Below, piece after piece: positions 25,066 through 33,256 of a DNA stretch of 64,000 bases (its first letter is position 1; the number at the start of each line of letters is the position of its first letter). Origin of the DNA: Promicromonospora iranensis. Lineage in GTDB: Bacteria; Actinomycetota; Actinomycetes; Actinomycetales; Cellulomonadaceae. Location of the stretch: NCBI RefSeq assembly GCF_028994805.1, contig NZ_JAJQQP010000007.1:81468-145467 (forward strand), written 5' to 3'. The notes beneath the pieces were generated by a model that did not search any database, was not told the DNA's origin, and saw nothing but the letters and a program-made list of their open reading frames with translations. A program made the translations under genes and the position numbers.

Positions 25066-26430
25066 GGCCACCTGCCGGAAGATCCGGTAGACCACCAGGA
25101 TCACGACGACCAGGCCCGCGGTCGCGGCGATCTGCGGCCGGGCGGCGGCGTCCGACAGCATGAGCCCGACCACCGCCACGAGCGCCACGAGCGTGGCCCA
25201 CGAGAGCCACGGGTAGCCCCAGGCGCGCAGACGCAGCGCCTCGCCGCGTTCGGCGGCCGCGGCCTCCAGCCGCGGCCGCAGGCGCAGCTGCGAGACGACG
25301 ATCAGCAGCCACACCACGAGCAGCGCCGAGCCGACGGCGTTGAGCAGCACCCCGAGCAGCGACTCCGGCAGCAGGTAGTTCAGCAGCACCGCGACGACGC
25401 CGAAGAAGACCGAGACCAGCACCGCCACCCACGGCACGTCCCGGCGCGAGACCCGGGTCGCGAGCGCCGGCGCGTCACCGCGCCCGCCGAGCGAGAACAG
25501 CATGCGGGACGTCGCGTAGACGTTGGCGTTGAAAGCGCTCAGGAGCGCGAGCACCACGACGACCTCCATGAGCCGCGCGGCGCCGTCGAACCCGGCCATC
25601 TGCAGCACGGACACGAACGGCGACTCCAGGCGGGCGGCGTCCGTCCACGGGATCAGCGCGACCATGATCGCCACCGAGCCCACGTAGAAGAACAGGATGC
25701 GCCAGAGGATGGTGCGGGTGGCCGTGGCGACCGCCGTCTGCGGGTCGCGGGCCTCGGCCGCGGCGATCGTGACGATCTCGATGCCCCCGAAGGCGAACAC
25801 GACGGTGAGCAGGCCGGCCGCGATGCCGGGCAGGCCGGTGGGCGCGAAGCCGCCGTGCGCGGCCCAGTCCCCCAGGACGCTGCCCGCCACCGGCACGACG
25901 CCGGTCACGATGAGCAGGCCCAGCACCAGGAACCCGACGATCGCGGCGACCTTGACGGTCGCGAACCAGAACTCGGCCTCCCCGAACTGGCGCACGCCCA
26001 CGAGGTTGACCCCGCCGAACACCGCGACGATGACTGCCGCGACGGCCCACTGGGGCACCGCGGGCCACCAGCCGTGCACGATCCCCGCCACGCCGGTGAT
26101 CTCGACGCCGAGCACCATGACGATCGTGAACCAGTAGAGCCAGCCCAGGAGGAAGCCGGCCCAGCGGCCGAGCGCGGCCTCCGCGTAGACGGAGAAGGAC
26201 CCGCTCGACGGGAGCGCCGAGGCCATCTCTGCGAGCATCCGCATGACGAGCACCACGATGGCGCCCGCTATCGCGTAGCTGAGGAGGACGGCGGGACCGG
26301 CGGCGGCGATGCCGAGGCCGGAGCCGAGGAACAGGCCCGCTCCGATGGCGGACCCGAGGCCCATCATCGTCAGGTGCCGGGGGCGCAGTCCGTGGGCCAG
26401 CTCCTGGCTCAGGTCGTCGGTGGTGCTCAC
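25051..26430 (-). CDS. Amino acid permease, APC superfamily
   Basis: This 459-residue protein has twelve predicted helices. The APC/AAT signature near the N-terminus is GLRPRHLTMMGLGSAIGAGLFLGSG, and AMASALPSSGSFSVYAEAALG-type sequence follows (here EMASALPSSGSFSVYAEAAL). It resembles GabP/AnsP-like proton symporters for neutral amino acids; the exact substrate cannot be read. I chose the GTG at 26430 (GTGAGCACC). No strong ribosome binding site is visible. It is divergent from the NDH-2 gene. Confidence 0.87.
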   Translation of the reverse strand: MSTTDDLSQELAHGLRPRHLTMMGLGSAIGAGLFLGSGLGIAAAGPAVLLSYAIAGAIVVLVMRMLAEMASALPSSGSFSVYAEAALGRWAGFLLGWLYWFTIVMVLGVEITGVAGIVHGWWPAVPQWAVAAVIVAVFGGVNLVGVRQFGEAEFWFATVKVAAIVGFLVLGLLIVTGVVPVAGSVLGDWAAHGGFAPTGLPGIAAGLLTVVFAFGGIEIVTIAAAEARDPQTAVATATRTILWRILFFYVGSVAIMVALIPWTDAARLESPFVSVLQMAGFDGAARLMEVVVVLALLSAFNANVYATSRMLFSLGGRGDAPALATRVSRRDVPWVAVLVSVFFGVVAVLLNYLLPESLLGVLLNAVGSALLVVWLLIVVSQLRLRPRLEAAAAERGEALRLRAWGYPWLSWATLVALVAVVGLMLSDAAARPQIAATAGLVVVILVVYRIFRQVAERRG

Positions 26431-26579
26431 GACCGACCACGGTAACCCGAGCGCCGGAGTGCCGGTCCACGGCGTGTGCAGGGACACAGGGTGTGCCGGA
26501 GCACAGTGGGTGGCGGAGCACGGCGCGGCCGCGCCGCAGCGGATGTGAGTGGCTCGCCTCCGGTGAGAGACTCGGAGGC

Positions 26580-27950
26580 GTGACCGACTCTGCACACACC
26601 CCCGTGCACGCTGGTGAGGCCCGCCCTGTCGAGGACGAGGACTACGGCCTCGAGACACCCCTGGCCGGGCACCCCGAGCCGCTGCCGCACGTGGTGGTCG
26701 TCGGTGGCGGGTTCGCCGGCATGGCAGTCGTGAAGGCGCTGCAGGACGCGCCGGTGCGGATCACCCTGATCGACCGCCGGGTCTACAACACCTTTCAGCC
26801 GCTGCTGTACCAGGTGGCGACCGGCGGGCTGAACCCCGGCGACGTGACCTACTTCCTGCGCGGCCTGCGGCTGAAGCAGAAGAACGTGCACGTCGTCCAC
26901 GAGCACCTCGTGGAGGCGGACCACCAGGCGAAGAAGATCCGTCTCCTGAACGACCACTGGGTCAGCTACGACTACCTCGTCGTGACGGCGGGCGTGACCA
27001 CCAACTTCTTCGGGACGCCGGGCGCCAAGGAGTACGCGTTCCCCATGTACTCGCGGTCGCAGGCCATGCGGATCCGCGACAACCTCTTCATCCGCCTGGA
27101 GAAGGCGGCGAAGTCGAAGCGGCTCGACGACGGCCTGCGCGTCGTGGTCGTGGGCGGCGGAGCCACGGGGGTCGAGGTGGCGGGCGCGCTCGCGGAGCTG
27201 CGGACCGCCGGCCTGGCGCCCGCCTACCCGGAGATCCACGGCGACGCCTTCGAGGTCAAGATCGTGCAGCGCGGCGGTGAGATCCTCAAGGCGTTCGCCC
27301 CCCAGCTGCGGGCGTACGCCGCGAAGGAGCTGTCCCGGCGCGGGGTCTCGCTGCACCTGGGCGCGGGCGTCGCCGCCGTCGAGCGCGACGCGGTGGTGCT
27401 CACCGACGGCAAGCGCATCCACGCCGACCTGACCGTCTGGTCCGCGGGCGTGCACCCGCACGAGGAGGTCTCGGACTGGGGCCTGCCGCAGGACAAGGGC
27501 GGCCGTATCAAGGTCGGCGACGACCTGCAGGTGGAAGGGCTGCCCGGCGTCTTCGCGGCGGGCGACATCGCGGTCTCGCCGTCCGGCCTGCCGCAGCTGG
27601 CCCAGCCCGCGATCCAGGGCGGCACGGTGGTCGGTCGGAACATCAAGGCGCTCCTCGAGGGCCGCCCCCTGGAGGAGCTGCGCTACGTCGACAAGGGCAC
27701 CATGGCGGTGATCGGCCGGCGCGCCGCGATCGCCGAGATCAACCTGCCCGGCGGCAAAGCCCTGCGGATCACCAAGGGCCTGGCGTGGCTGGTCTGGCTG
27801 TTCGTGCACATCATGTCGCTGATCGGCCCCCGTAACCGGGTCACGACGCTCGCCGGCCTGGTCACCCGCTACGGGTTCCCGTTCCACCGGCGGCCCATCC
27901 CGATCGTGGGCGACGTGCCGACCGTGCGGCCGCCCAAGCCCGGGACTTAA
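26580..27950 (+). CDS. ndh: Type II NADH dehydrogenase (NDH-2)
   Basis: The product is about 456 residues. The FAD-binding motif VVVGGGFAGMAV is near residues 38-50 and the NADH-binding motif VVVVGGGATGVEVAGALAEL is near 185. AAGDIAVSPSGLPQLAQPAIQGG matches the quinone/FAD contact region of NDH-2. The C-terminal amphipathic/hydrophobic helix (AWLVWLFVHIMSLIG) anchors it to the membrane face. It passes electrons from NADH to menaquinone without pumping protons. I chose the GTG at 26580. GGAGG lies very close to it, so a slightly later start is possible. Confidence 0.9.
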   Translation: MTDSAHTPVHAGEARPVEDEDYGLETPLAGHPEPLPHVVVVGGGFAGMAVVKALQDAPVRITLIDRRVYNTFQPLLYQVATGGLNPGDVTYFLRGLRLKQKNVHVVHEHLVEADHQAKKIRLLNDHWVSYDYLVVTAGVTTNFFGTPGAKEYAFPMYSRSQAMRIRDNLFIRLEKAAKSKRLDDGLRVVVVGGGATGVEVAGALAELRTAGLAPAYPEIHGDAFEVKIVQRGGEILKAFAPQLRAYAAKELSRRGVSLHLGAGVAAVERDAVVLTDGKRIHADLTVWSAGVHPHEEVSDWGLPQDKGGRIKVGDDLQVEGLPGVFAAGDIAVSPSGLPQLAQPAIQGGTVVGRNIKALLEGRPLEELRYVDKGTMAVIGRRAAIAEINLPGGKALRITKGLAWLVWLFVHIMSLIGPRNRVTTLAGLVTRYGFPFHRRPIPIVGDVPTVRPPKPGT

Positions 27951-27989
27951 GCGTTTCACTTCCTGTTTCTCGCGCGGGCGCGTGGGAGA

Positions 27990-28026
27990 CCCTTCGAGGG
28001 CCGTACTCGATGTACACCTCGAAGGG
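27990..28026 (+). promoter_or_regulatory. Inverted repeat whose right arm enters the GH5 ribosome binding site
   Basis: CCCTTCGAGG (27990-27999) is the exact complement of CCTCGAAGGG (28017-28026), with a 17-base spacer. The right arm includes the first half of the AAGGGGAGG ribosome binding site. As RNA it could mask translation; as DNA it could be a repressor operator. Confidence 0.45.
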
Positions 28027-28034
28027 GAGGAACC

Positions 28035-29087
28035 ATGAGACCCACACGCGCGACCATCTCCGGTACCGCAACGGCCGCGATGTTCGGCCTGCTGCTCGTC
28101 CCGCTGCTCGCCCAGTCGGCGGGTGCCGCGACGCCCGCCGACCGCGACGCCGGCGCCGGCGCGAACGCCGTCGGCATCCACGTCTCCGGCGGGCAGCTCG
28201 TCGAGAGCGACGGATCGCCCCTGCTGCTGCGCGGCGTCAGCCACGCCCACACCTGGTACACCTCGGAGACGGATTCGTTCGCCGACATCTCCGACGCCGG
28301 CGCCAACTCGGTCCGGGTGGTGCTCAGCGACGGCACCCGCTGGACGCGCAACGAGCCCGCGGACGTCGCGAACGTCGTCGGCCTGTGCGAGGAGAACCGG
28401 CTGATCTGCGTCCTGGAGGACCACGACACGACCGGCTACGGGGAGGAGTCCGCCGCGAGCACGCTCGACACCGCCGCGAGCTACTGGATCTCGCTGCTCC
28501 CGACCCTCCGGGGCACCGAGGACCGCGTGCTCATCAACATCGGCAACGAGCCCTACGGGAACAACGCGACGGTCAACGCGAGCTGGGCAGCCGACACGTC
28601 CGCCGCGATCCAGCGGCTGCGTGACGCCGGGTTCGAGCACACGATCGTCGTGGACGCGCCGTCCTGGGGCCAGGACTGGCAGGGCATCATGCGGGACTCC
28701 GCCGCGGACGTCCTCGCGGCCGACCCGGACGGCAACACCGTCTTCTCCGTCCACATGTACGGCGTGTACGACACCGCGGCCGAGATCACGTCGTATCTCG
28801 ACACCTTCACGAGCCAGGGCCTGCCGATCATCGTCGGCGAGTTCGGCCACAACCACTCCGACGGCAACCCCGACGAGGACACGATCATGTCGTACACCCG
28901 GTCGCAGGGGATCGGCTGGTTCGCCTGGTCCTGGAGCGGCAACGGCGGTGGCGTCGAGTACCTCGACATGGTTGCCGGCTTCGACCCTGCCCAGCGGACC
29001 GAGTGGGGCAACCGGGTCATCACCGGGCCGGACGGTCTCGCGGAGACCTCGGTGCGGGCGAACGTGTTCGGCTGCACCCCGTCCTGA
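28035..29087 (+). CDS. Secreted GH5-family glycoside hydrolase (mannanase-like)
   Basis: This 350-residue protein has a signal peptide (about 1-31, LLAQSAGAA). One GH5 barrel starts at GIHVSGGQLVE and GSPLLLRGVSHAHTWY. The acid/base Glu172 is in INIGNEPYGN, and the nucleophile Glu269 is in IIVGEFGHN. The pattern fits GH5 subfamily 8 beta-mannanases, so it probably degrades mannan outside the cell. No carbohydrate-binding module is present. The ribosome binding site is strong (GGGGAGGAACC before the ATG) and overlaps one arm of an inverted repeat. Confidence 0.85.
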   Translation: MRPTRATISGTATAAMFGLLLVPLLAQSAGAATPADRDAGAGANAVGIHVSGGQLVESDGSPLLLRGVSHAHTWYTSETDSFADISDAGANSVRVVLSDGTRWTRNEPADVANVVGLCEENRLICVLEDHDTTGYGEESAASTLDTAASYWISLLPTLRGTEDRVLINIGNEPYGNNATVNASWAADTSAAIQRLRDAGFEHTIVVDAPSWGQDWQGIMRDSAADVLAADPDGNTVFSVHMYGVYDTAAEITSYLDTFTSQGLPIIVGEFGHNHSDGNPDEDTIMSYTRSQGIGWFAWSWSGNGGGVEYLDMVAGFDPAQRTEWGNRVITGPDGLAETSVRANVFGCTPS

Positions 29088-29099
29088 GGTCCCGGCCTT

Positions 29100-29149
29100 G
29101 CGCCCTGTATCGACGAGTGTCAACATAGACACATGTCGATACAGGGCGC
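29100..29149. promoter_or_regulatory. 50-bp palindromic ars operator overlapping start codon
   Basis: Fifteen-base arms at 29100-29114 and 29135-29149 (half-site ATCGAC/GTCGAT) are perfect complements. Inside them GTGTC (29117-29121) and GACAC (29128-29132) are also complementary about the same centre. Only two positions per arm and the six central bases are unpaired. The right arm begins at the G of the ATG of the ArsR-ArsC gene. It is the likely autoregulatory operator, and it may also act as a terminator for the GH5 gene. Confidence 0.75.
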
Positions 29150-30197
29150 GAGCGCCGGATCCGCGACGTCGGCCGAGGCGCACGCGATCGGTGCCGACGC
29201 CGCCGCCGATCTCGCCGCGACCCTCAAGGCGATCGCCGACCCGCTGCGGCTCCGCATGCTCTCGGCGATCGCCACATCGGCCACCGGCGAGACGACGGCG
29301 GGCGAGCTCGCGACACTGACCGCCGTCTCGCAGCCGACCGTCTCGCACCACCTCAAGGTGCTGCGCGAGGTGGGCCTGCTCACGTCGGACCGTCGCGGCA
29401 CCTGGGTCTGGTACCGCATCGCACCGGCCTACCGGGGCGCGGTCACCACGCTGCTGGACCGGTTCGCGCCGGTAGCCGTCGAGGTCCACGGCGCGCACGC
29501 CGCCGCGGCGCACGGCGAGGTCAGCGGGCTCGCCGACGTCGACCCCGCCCTCGACCGGATCGCCGCCTCGCTCGCCGAACGCTTCACCGGGACCCCCCAG
29601 CGCGAGTGCTACCGCGTGGTCCGGGAGTCGTACACGGCGCTCGCCCGCCGCGGCGGCAACGCCGCCCACCTGGTCCCGCTCACCGAGCACTTCGCGCGGC
29701 AGCGCATCATCGACGCCGAGAAGGCACGTGCGGGGACGGAGACGCACCTGCCCCAGGTGCTCTTCGTGTGCGTGGCCAACGCCGGACGGTCGCAGCTGGC
29801 CGCGGCCCTGCTGCAGCACTACGCCGGCGACCGGGTGGTGGTCCGGTCCGCCGGCTCCGCCCCCGCGAGCGACGTGCACGCGGCGGTGCGCAGCATCCTC
29901 GACGAGCTCGGCGACCCGGCCGCCGCGGACGCCGTCGACGACGTCACGCGCTTCTATCCCAAGCCCTTGACCGACGACGCCGTCCGCGCCGCCGACGTCG
30001 TGGTGACCATGGGCTGCGGTGACGCGTGCCCGGTGCTGCCGGACAAGCGGTACGAGGACTGGGCGGTGGGTGACCCGGCGCTCGCCTCCCCCGCCGGCGT
30101 GGCCGCCATCCGCGACGAGCTGGACCAGCGGGTGCGCGACCTGCTCGCCTCCTTGCTGCCGACCGACGGAACCCTGACGACCGAAGGAACCCGATGA
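29133..30197 (+). CDS. ArsR-ArsC fusion: regulator plus arsenate reductase
   Basis: The product is 354 residues. An ArsR winged helix lies at about 25-110 (KAIADPLRLRMLSAI, SQPTVSHHLKVLREVGLL). A helical bundle covers about 135-200. A low-molecular-weight-phosphatase-type arsenate reductase at about 207-345 has catalytic Cys213 in FVCVANAGRSQ and TMGCGDACPVLP. The first 158 residues contain no Cys, so the DNA-binding part lacks the usual arsenite site. It is the first gene of the ars operon, and the palindrome over its start implies autoregulation. Its reductase type probably uses mycothiol. The next gene overlaps by four bases (ATGA). Confidence 0.88.
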   Translation: MSIQGASAGSATSAEAHAIGADAAADLAATLKAIADPLRLRMLSAIATSATGETTAGELATLTAVSQPTVSHHLKVLREVGLLTSDRRGTWVWYRIAPAYRGAVTTLLDRFAPVAVEVHGAHAAAAHGEVSGLADVDPALDRIAASLAERFTGTPQRECYRVVRESYTALARRGGNAAHLVPLTEHFARQRIIDAEKARAGTETHLPQVLFVCVANAGRSQLAAALLQHYAGDRVVVRSAGSAPASDVHAAVRSILDELGDPAAADAVDDVTRFYPKPLTDDAVRAADVVVTMGCGDACPVLPDKRYEDWAVGDPALASPAGVAAIRDELDQRVRDLLASLLPTDGTLTTEGTR

Positions 30198-32368
30198 CCG
30201 CCACCCGCCCGCCGGACGCCCCGCTGAAGATCGTCATCGTCGGCTCGGTCGCCGCCGGCACGTCGGCCGCCGCGAAGGCCCGCCGCAACACCGAGACCGC
30301 GCGGATCACCGTGTACGAGCGCGACCACGACATCTCCTACTCCGGCTGCGGCCTGCCCTACTTCGTGGGCGGCGAGGTCGCCGACATCGACGACCTCACT
30401 CCGCGGGACCCGGCATGGTTCAAGGCCCGGTACGACGTGGACGTGCGCACCGGGCACGAGGTCGTCGCGGTCGACACCGCCGCCCGGACGGTGACCGTGC
30501 GGGACCTGGCCACCGGCCGCACCTTCGTCGACACCTACGACGAGCTGGTGCTCGCGACCGGTGTCCGTGCCGTCGTCCCGCCGATACCCGGTGCGGGCTC
30601 GACCGGCGTGTTCTCCGTGCGCACCCCGACCGACGCCCGCGCCATCCGGGCCTGGATCGAGGACAGCGAGTCCCGGGGCCGGCCCGTGCGGCACGCGGTG
30701 GTGGTCGGGGCCGGCTACATCGGGCTCGAGATGACCGAGCAGCTGACGGCCCGCGGCCTGGCGGTGACGGTGGTCGAGGCGGCCGACCACACCATGCCCC
30801 GGATGGACGCGGACATGTCCGCGCGGGTGGACGCCGAGGTCCGCAGGCACGTCCGCGAGCGCGGCGGTGACCTGCTGCTGTCGACGAAGGTCACCGGCAT
30901 CACGGCGGACGACGGCGGGGTGACCGGCGTCGGCGTGGCGCGCGAGCAGGCTGCCGAGCACCTCGACGCCGAGCTGGTGATCGTCTCGGTCGGCGTCCGG
31001 CCCCACGTGAACCTGGCGGAGCAGGCAGGCGTCGAGCTCGGCCCGACGGGCGCGATCGCCGTCGACCGGCGGATGCGCACGAACGTGGAGCACGTGTGGG
31101 CGGTCGGGGACGTCGCCGAGTCGTTCCACGTCATCACGGGCGAGCCCGTGTGGGTGCCGCTGGGCTCCACCGCGAACAAGATGGGCCGCATCGCGGGTGA
31201 CGCGATGACCGGCGGGCCCCTGGAGCACCGCGGCATCCTCGGCACGTCGATCGTGCGGGTCTTCGACCTCGGGGTGGCCCAGACGGGGTTCACCGAGACG
31301 CAGGCCCGCGCCGCCGGGTACGACGTCGAGGTGCTGCACAACATCAAGCCCGACCGTCCGGAGTACCTGGGCGGCACGCCCCTGGTCATCAAGGCGGTCG
31401 CGGACCGGGCCACGGGGCGGCTCCTGGGCGCGCAGGCGATCGGGGCGTCGGGGGCGGACAAGCGCATCGACGTGCTGGCCACGGCGATCACCTACGGGGC
31501 CGACGTCGCCGACCTGTTCCACCTGGACCTCGCCTACTCCCCCACCTACGCCACCACCAAGGACCCGGTCCACTACACCGGCATGGCGCTGACGAACGCG
31601 GTCCACGGACAGGCGCCGCTGGTCACCCCGGCCGAGCTGGACCGGCGCCGGTCCGACGGCGAGCGCATCCAGGTGGTGGACGTGCGTTCGGCGAAGGACC
31701 GCGCGAGGTCCTCGGTGCCCGACTCCGTGCACATCCCGCTGGCGGAGCTGCGGCAGCGGGCGGGCGAGCTGGACCCCGCACTGCCCACGCTGACCTACTG
31801 CAACAAGGGTGTGACCGGGAACGCGGGCCAGAACGTGCTGCGCAACCTCGGGTTCACCGACGTCGCGAACCTGTCGGGCGGCAACCAGGGCTACCAGCAG
31901 CACCGTCAGCACACCCCACGAGCCACTCCGGAGACCCCCGTGCCCGAGACGTCCACCCCCCGCAAGCCGTCAGCCCTGTTCGTCTGCGTGCACAACGCGG
32001 GCCGGTCCCAGATGGCCGCCGGGTTCCTGCGGGCGCTCTCCGGCGGCGCCGTCGAGGTGCGCTCCGCCGGCTCCATGCCCGCCGACCAGATCAACCCGGT
32101 CGCCGTGGAGGCCATGCTCGAGGTGGGCATCGACATCCGCGACGAGACGCCCAAGATCCTGACCGACGACGCGGTCGAGGCCTCGGACGCCGTCATCACC
32201 ATGGGCTGCGGCGACGCCTGCCCGTTCTACCCCGGCAAGAACTACCAGGACTGGGAGCTCGACGACCCGGCAGGACAGGGCATCGAGGCGATCCGTCCCA
32301 TCCGCGACGAGATCGAGCGGCGGGTCCGCGGCCTCCTCGCGGAGCTCGGCGTCCAGCCCGTCGCATGA
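30194..32368 (+). CDS. Three-part fusion: CoA-disulfide-reductase-like flavoprotein, rhodanese, ArsC
   Basis: The product is 724 residues in one uninterrupted frame. Residues about 10-455 are a pyridine nucleotide-disulfide oxidoreductase of the CoA disulfide reductase/NADH oxidase group: FAD motif VIVGSVAAGTSAAAK, redox Cys52 in SYSGCGLPYF, NAD motif VVVGAGYIGLEM. Residues about 470-560 are a rhodanese with Cys536 in TYCNKGVTGN. After a Pro/Thr linker, residues 592-720 are an arsenate reductase (Cys598 in FVCVHNAGRSQMAAGF, TMGCGDACPFYPG). Two-domain reductase-rhodanese proteins are known; I do not know of this ArsC-bearing version. An in-frame GTG at 31940 with CGGAG upstream could also give free ArsC. 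Confidence 0.88.
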   Translation: MTATRPPDAPLKIVIVGSVAAGTSAAAKARRNTETARITVYERDHDISYSGCGLPYFVGGEVADIDDLTPRDPAWFKARYDVDVRTGHEVVAVDTAARTVTVRDLATGRTFVDTYDELVLATGVRAVVPPIPGAGSTGVFSVRTPTDARAIRAWIEDSESRGRPVRHAVVVGAGYIGLEMTEQLTARGLAVTVVEAADHTMPRMDADMSARVDAEVRRHVRERGGDLLLSTKVTGITADDGGVTGVGVAREQAAEHLDAELVIVSVGVRPHVNLAEQAGVELGPTGAIAVDRRMRTNVEHVWAVGDVAESFHVITGEPVWVPLGSTANKMGRIAGDAMTGGPLEHRGILGTSIVRVFDLGVAQTGFTETQARAAGYDVEVLHNIKPDRPEYLGGTPLVIKAVADRATGRLLGAQAIGASGADKRIDVLATAITYGADVADLFHLDLAYSPTYATTKDPVHYTGMALTNAVHGQAPLVTPAELDRRRSDGERIQVVDVRSAKDRARSSVPDSVHIPLAELRQRAGELDPALPTLTYCNKGVTGNAGQNVLRNLGFTDVANLSGGNQGYQQHRQHTPRATPETPVPETSTPRKPSALFVCVHNAGRSQMAAGFLRALSGGAVEVRSAGSMPADQINPVAVEAMLEVGIDIRDETPKILTDDAVEASDAVITMGCGDACPFYPGKNYQDWELDDPAGQGIEAIRPIRDEIERRVRGLLAELGVQPVA
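31929..31942 (+). promoter_or_regulatory. Possible internal ribosome binding site and GTG start for free ArsC
   Basis: CGGAG (31929-31933), six spacer bases and an in-frame GTG (31940-31942) occur exactly in the linker between the rhodanese and ArsC domains. Translation from here would give a stand-alone arsenate reductase of about 142 residues. Confidence 0.4.
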
Positions 32369-33153
32369 GCGCGCCCGCGAGCGCGCCGGCAGGCGCACCG
32401 GTGGACGCACCGGTGGACGCACCGGTACGCGCACCGGCCGACGCACCCGGGAGTGTCCGCGCCGTTCTGTGGCGGCGGGCGCTCGGCGAGCTCCTCGGGA
32501 CGGGGATGCTGGTCGCCGTCGTGGTCGGGTCCGGCATCGCCGCGGCGAACCTCTCGCCCGACGACGTCGGGCTGCAGCTGCTGGAGAACTCGATCGCCAC
32601 CGCGCTCGGGCTGGCCGTGCTGATCGCGGTGCTCGGACCGCTGAGCGGGGCGCACTTCAACCCCGTGGTGACGCTCGCGGACTGGGTCCTCGGGCGCCGC
32701 GACCCGGCGGGGCCGCGCCTCGGCGACCTGGGCGCGTACCTCGCCGCGCAGGTGAGCGGCGGGATCGGCGGCGCGCTGCTGGCGAACGCGATGTTCGGCG
32801 AGCCGACGACTCTCGCGACCACCCAGCGGGTGTCTGGCGCCACGCTCCTCGCCGAGGTGGTCGCGACGGCGGGCCTCGTGCTGGTGATCCTCGGGCTGCT
32901 GCGCGCCGGTTGCGACACGCTGGTCGCCCCGGCGGTGGGCGCCTACATCGGTGCCGCCTACTGGTTCACCAGCTCGACGTCGTTCGCCAACCCCGCGGTC
33001 ACCGTCGGCCGCATGTTCAGCGACACCTTCGCGGGGATCGCCCCGGGCTCGGTGCTCCCGTTCGTGCTGGCGCAGCTGGTCGGCGGAGCGGTCGGCGTCG
33101 GCCTGGCGGCGCTGCTGTACCCGGCGCGGTCCGAGGCGGCCGCCCGCTCCTGA
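32365..33153 (+). CDS. Aquaglyceroporin (arsenite channel, AqpS-like)
   Basis: This 262-residue MIP-family channel has six helices. The first pore motif is NPV (AHFNPVVTL) and the second is NPA (FANPAVTVGR), matching the subgroup found in ars operons such as S. meliloti AqpS. Such channels let As(OH)3 leave the cell down its gradient after arsenate is reduced. Residues 5-28 are a low-complexity APVDAPVDAPV stretch from 12-bp DNA repeats. The gene overlaps the triple fusion by ATGA, so reduction and exit are translated together. No ArsB or Acr3 pump gene is present nearby. Confidence 0.87.
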   Translation: MSAPASAPAGAPVDAPVDAPVRAPADAPGSVRAVLWRRALGELLGTGMLVAVVVGSGIAAANLSPDDVGLQLLENSIATALGLAVLIAVLGPLSGAHFNPVVTLADWVLGRRDPAGPRLGDLGAYLAAQVSGGIGGALLANAMFGEPTTLATTQRVSGATLLAEVVATAGLVLVILGLLRAGCDTLVAPAVGAYIGAAYWFTSSTSFANPAVTVGRMFSDTFAGIAPGSVLPFVLAQLVGGAVGVGLAALLYPARSEAAARS

Positions 33154-33162
33154 CCCCGCCAC

Positions 33163-33249
33163 CCCGCCGAGGTAGACACTCAGCGAAGCAGTCAGGCAGC
33201 GAGGTAGTCAGGCCTGCTGACTACCTCGCTGCCTGACTACCTCGGCGGG
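33163..33249 (-). repeat. Dispersed palindromic element, copy A
   Basis: The inner stem of 20 perfect base pairs (33191-33210 with 33218-33237) has a 7-base loop. The outer 13-bp stem (33163-33175 with 33237-33249) is separated on the left by a 15-base insert. The core words are GCAGCGAGGTAGTCA and TGACTACCTCGCTG. It lies between the convergent aquaporin and ArsO-like genes, eight bases past the leftward stop codon. Copy B is at 50979-51073, and a short related fragment overlaps the end of arsR at 35221-35240. It probably serves as a terminator. Confidence 0.8.
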
Positions 33250-33256
33250 TGATGGG

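Noticed and set aside
26427-29879. 1150-codon minus-strand frame
   Set aside because: It is antisense to NDH-2, GH5 and ArsR-ArsC, all of which have recognisable active sites.
29954-31912. 652-codon minus-strand frame opposite the ars fusion
   Set aside because: It is a shadow of the triple fusion with no motifs.
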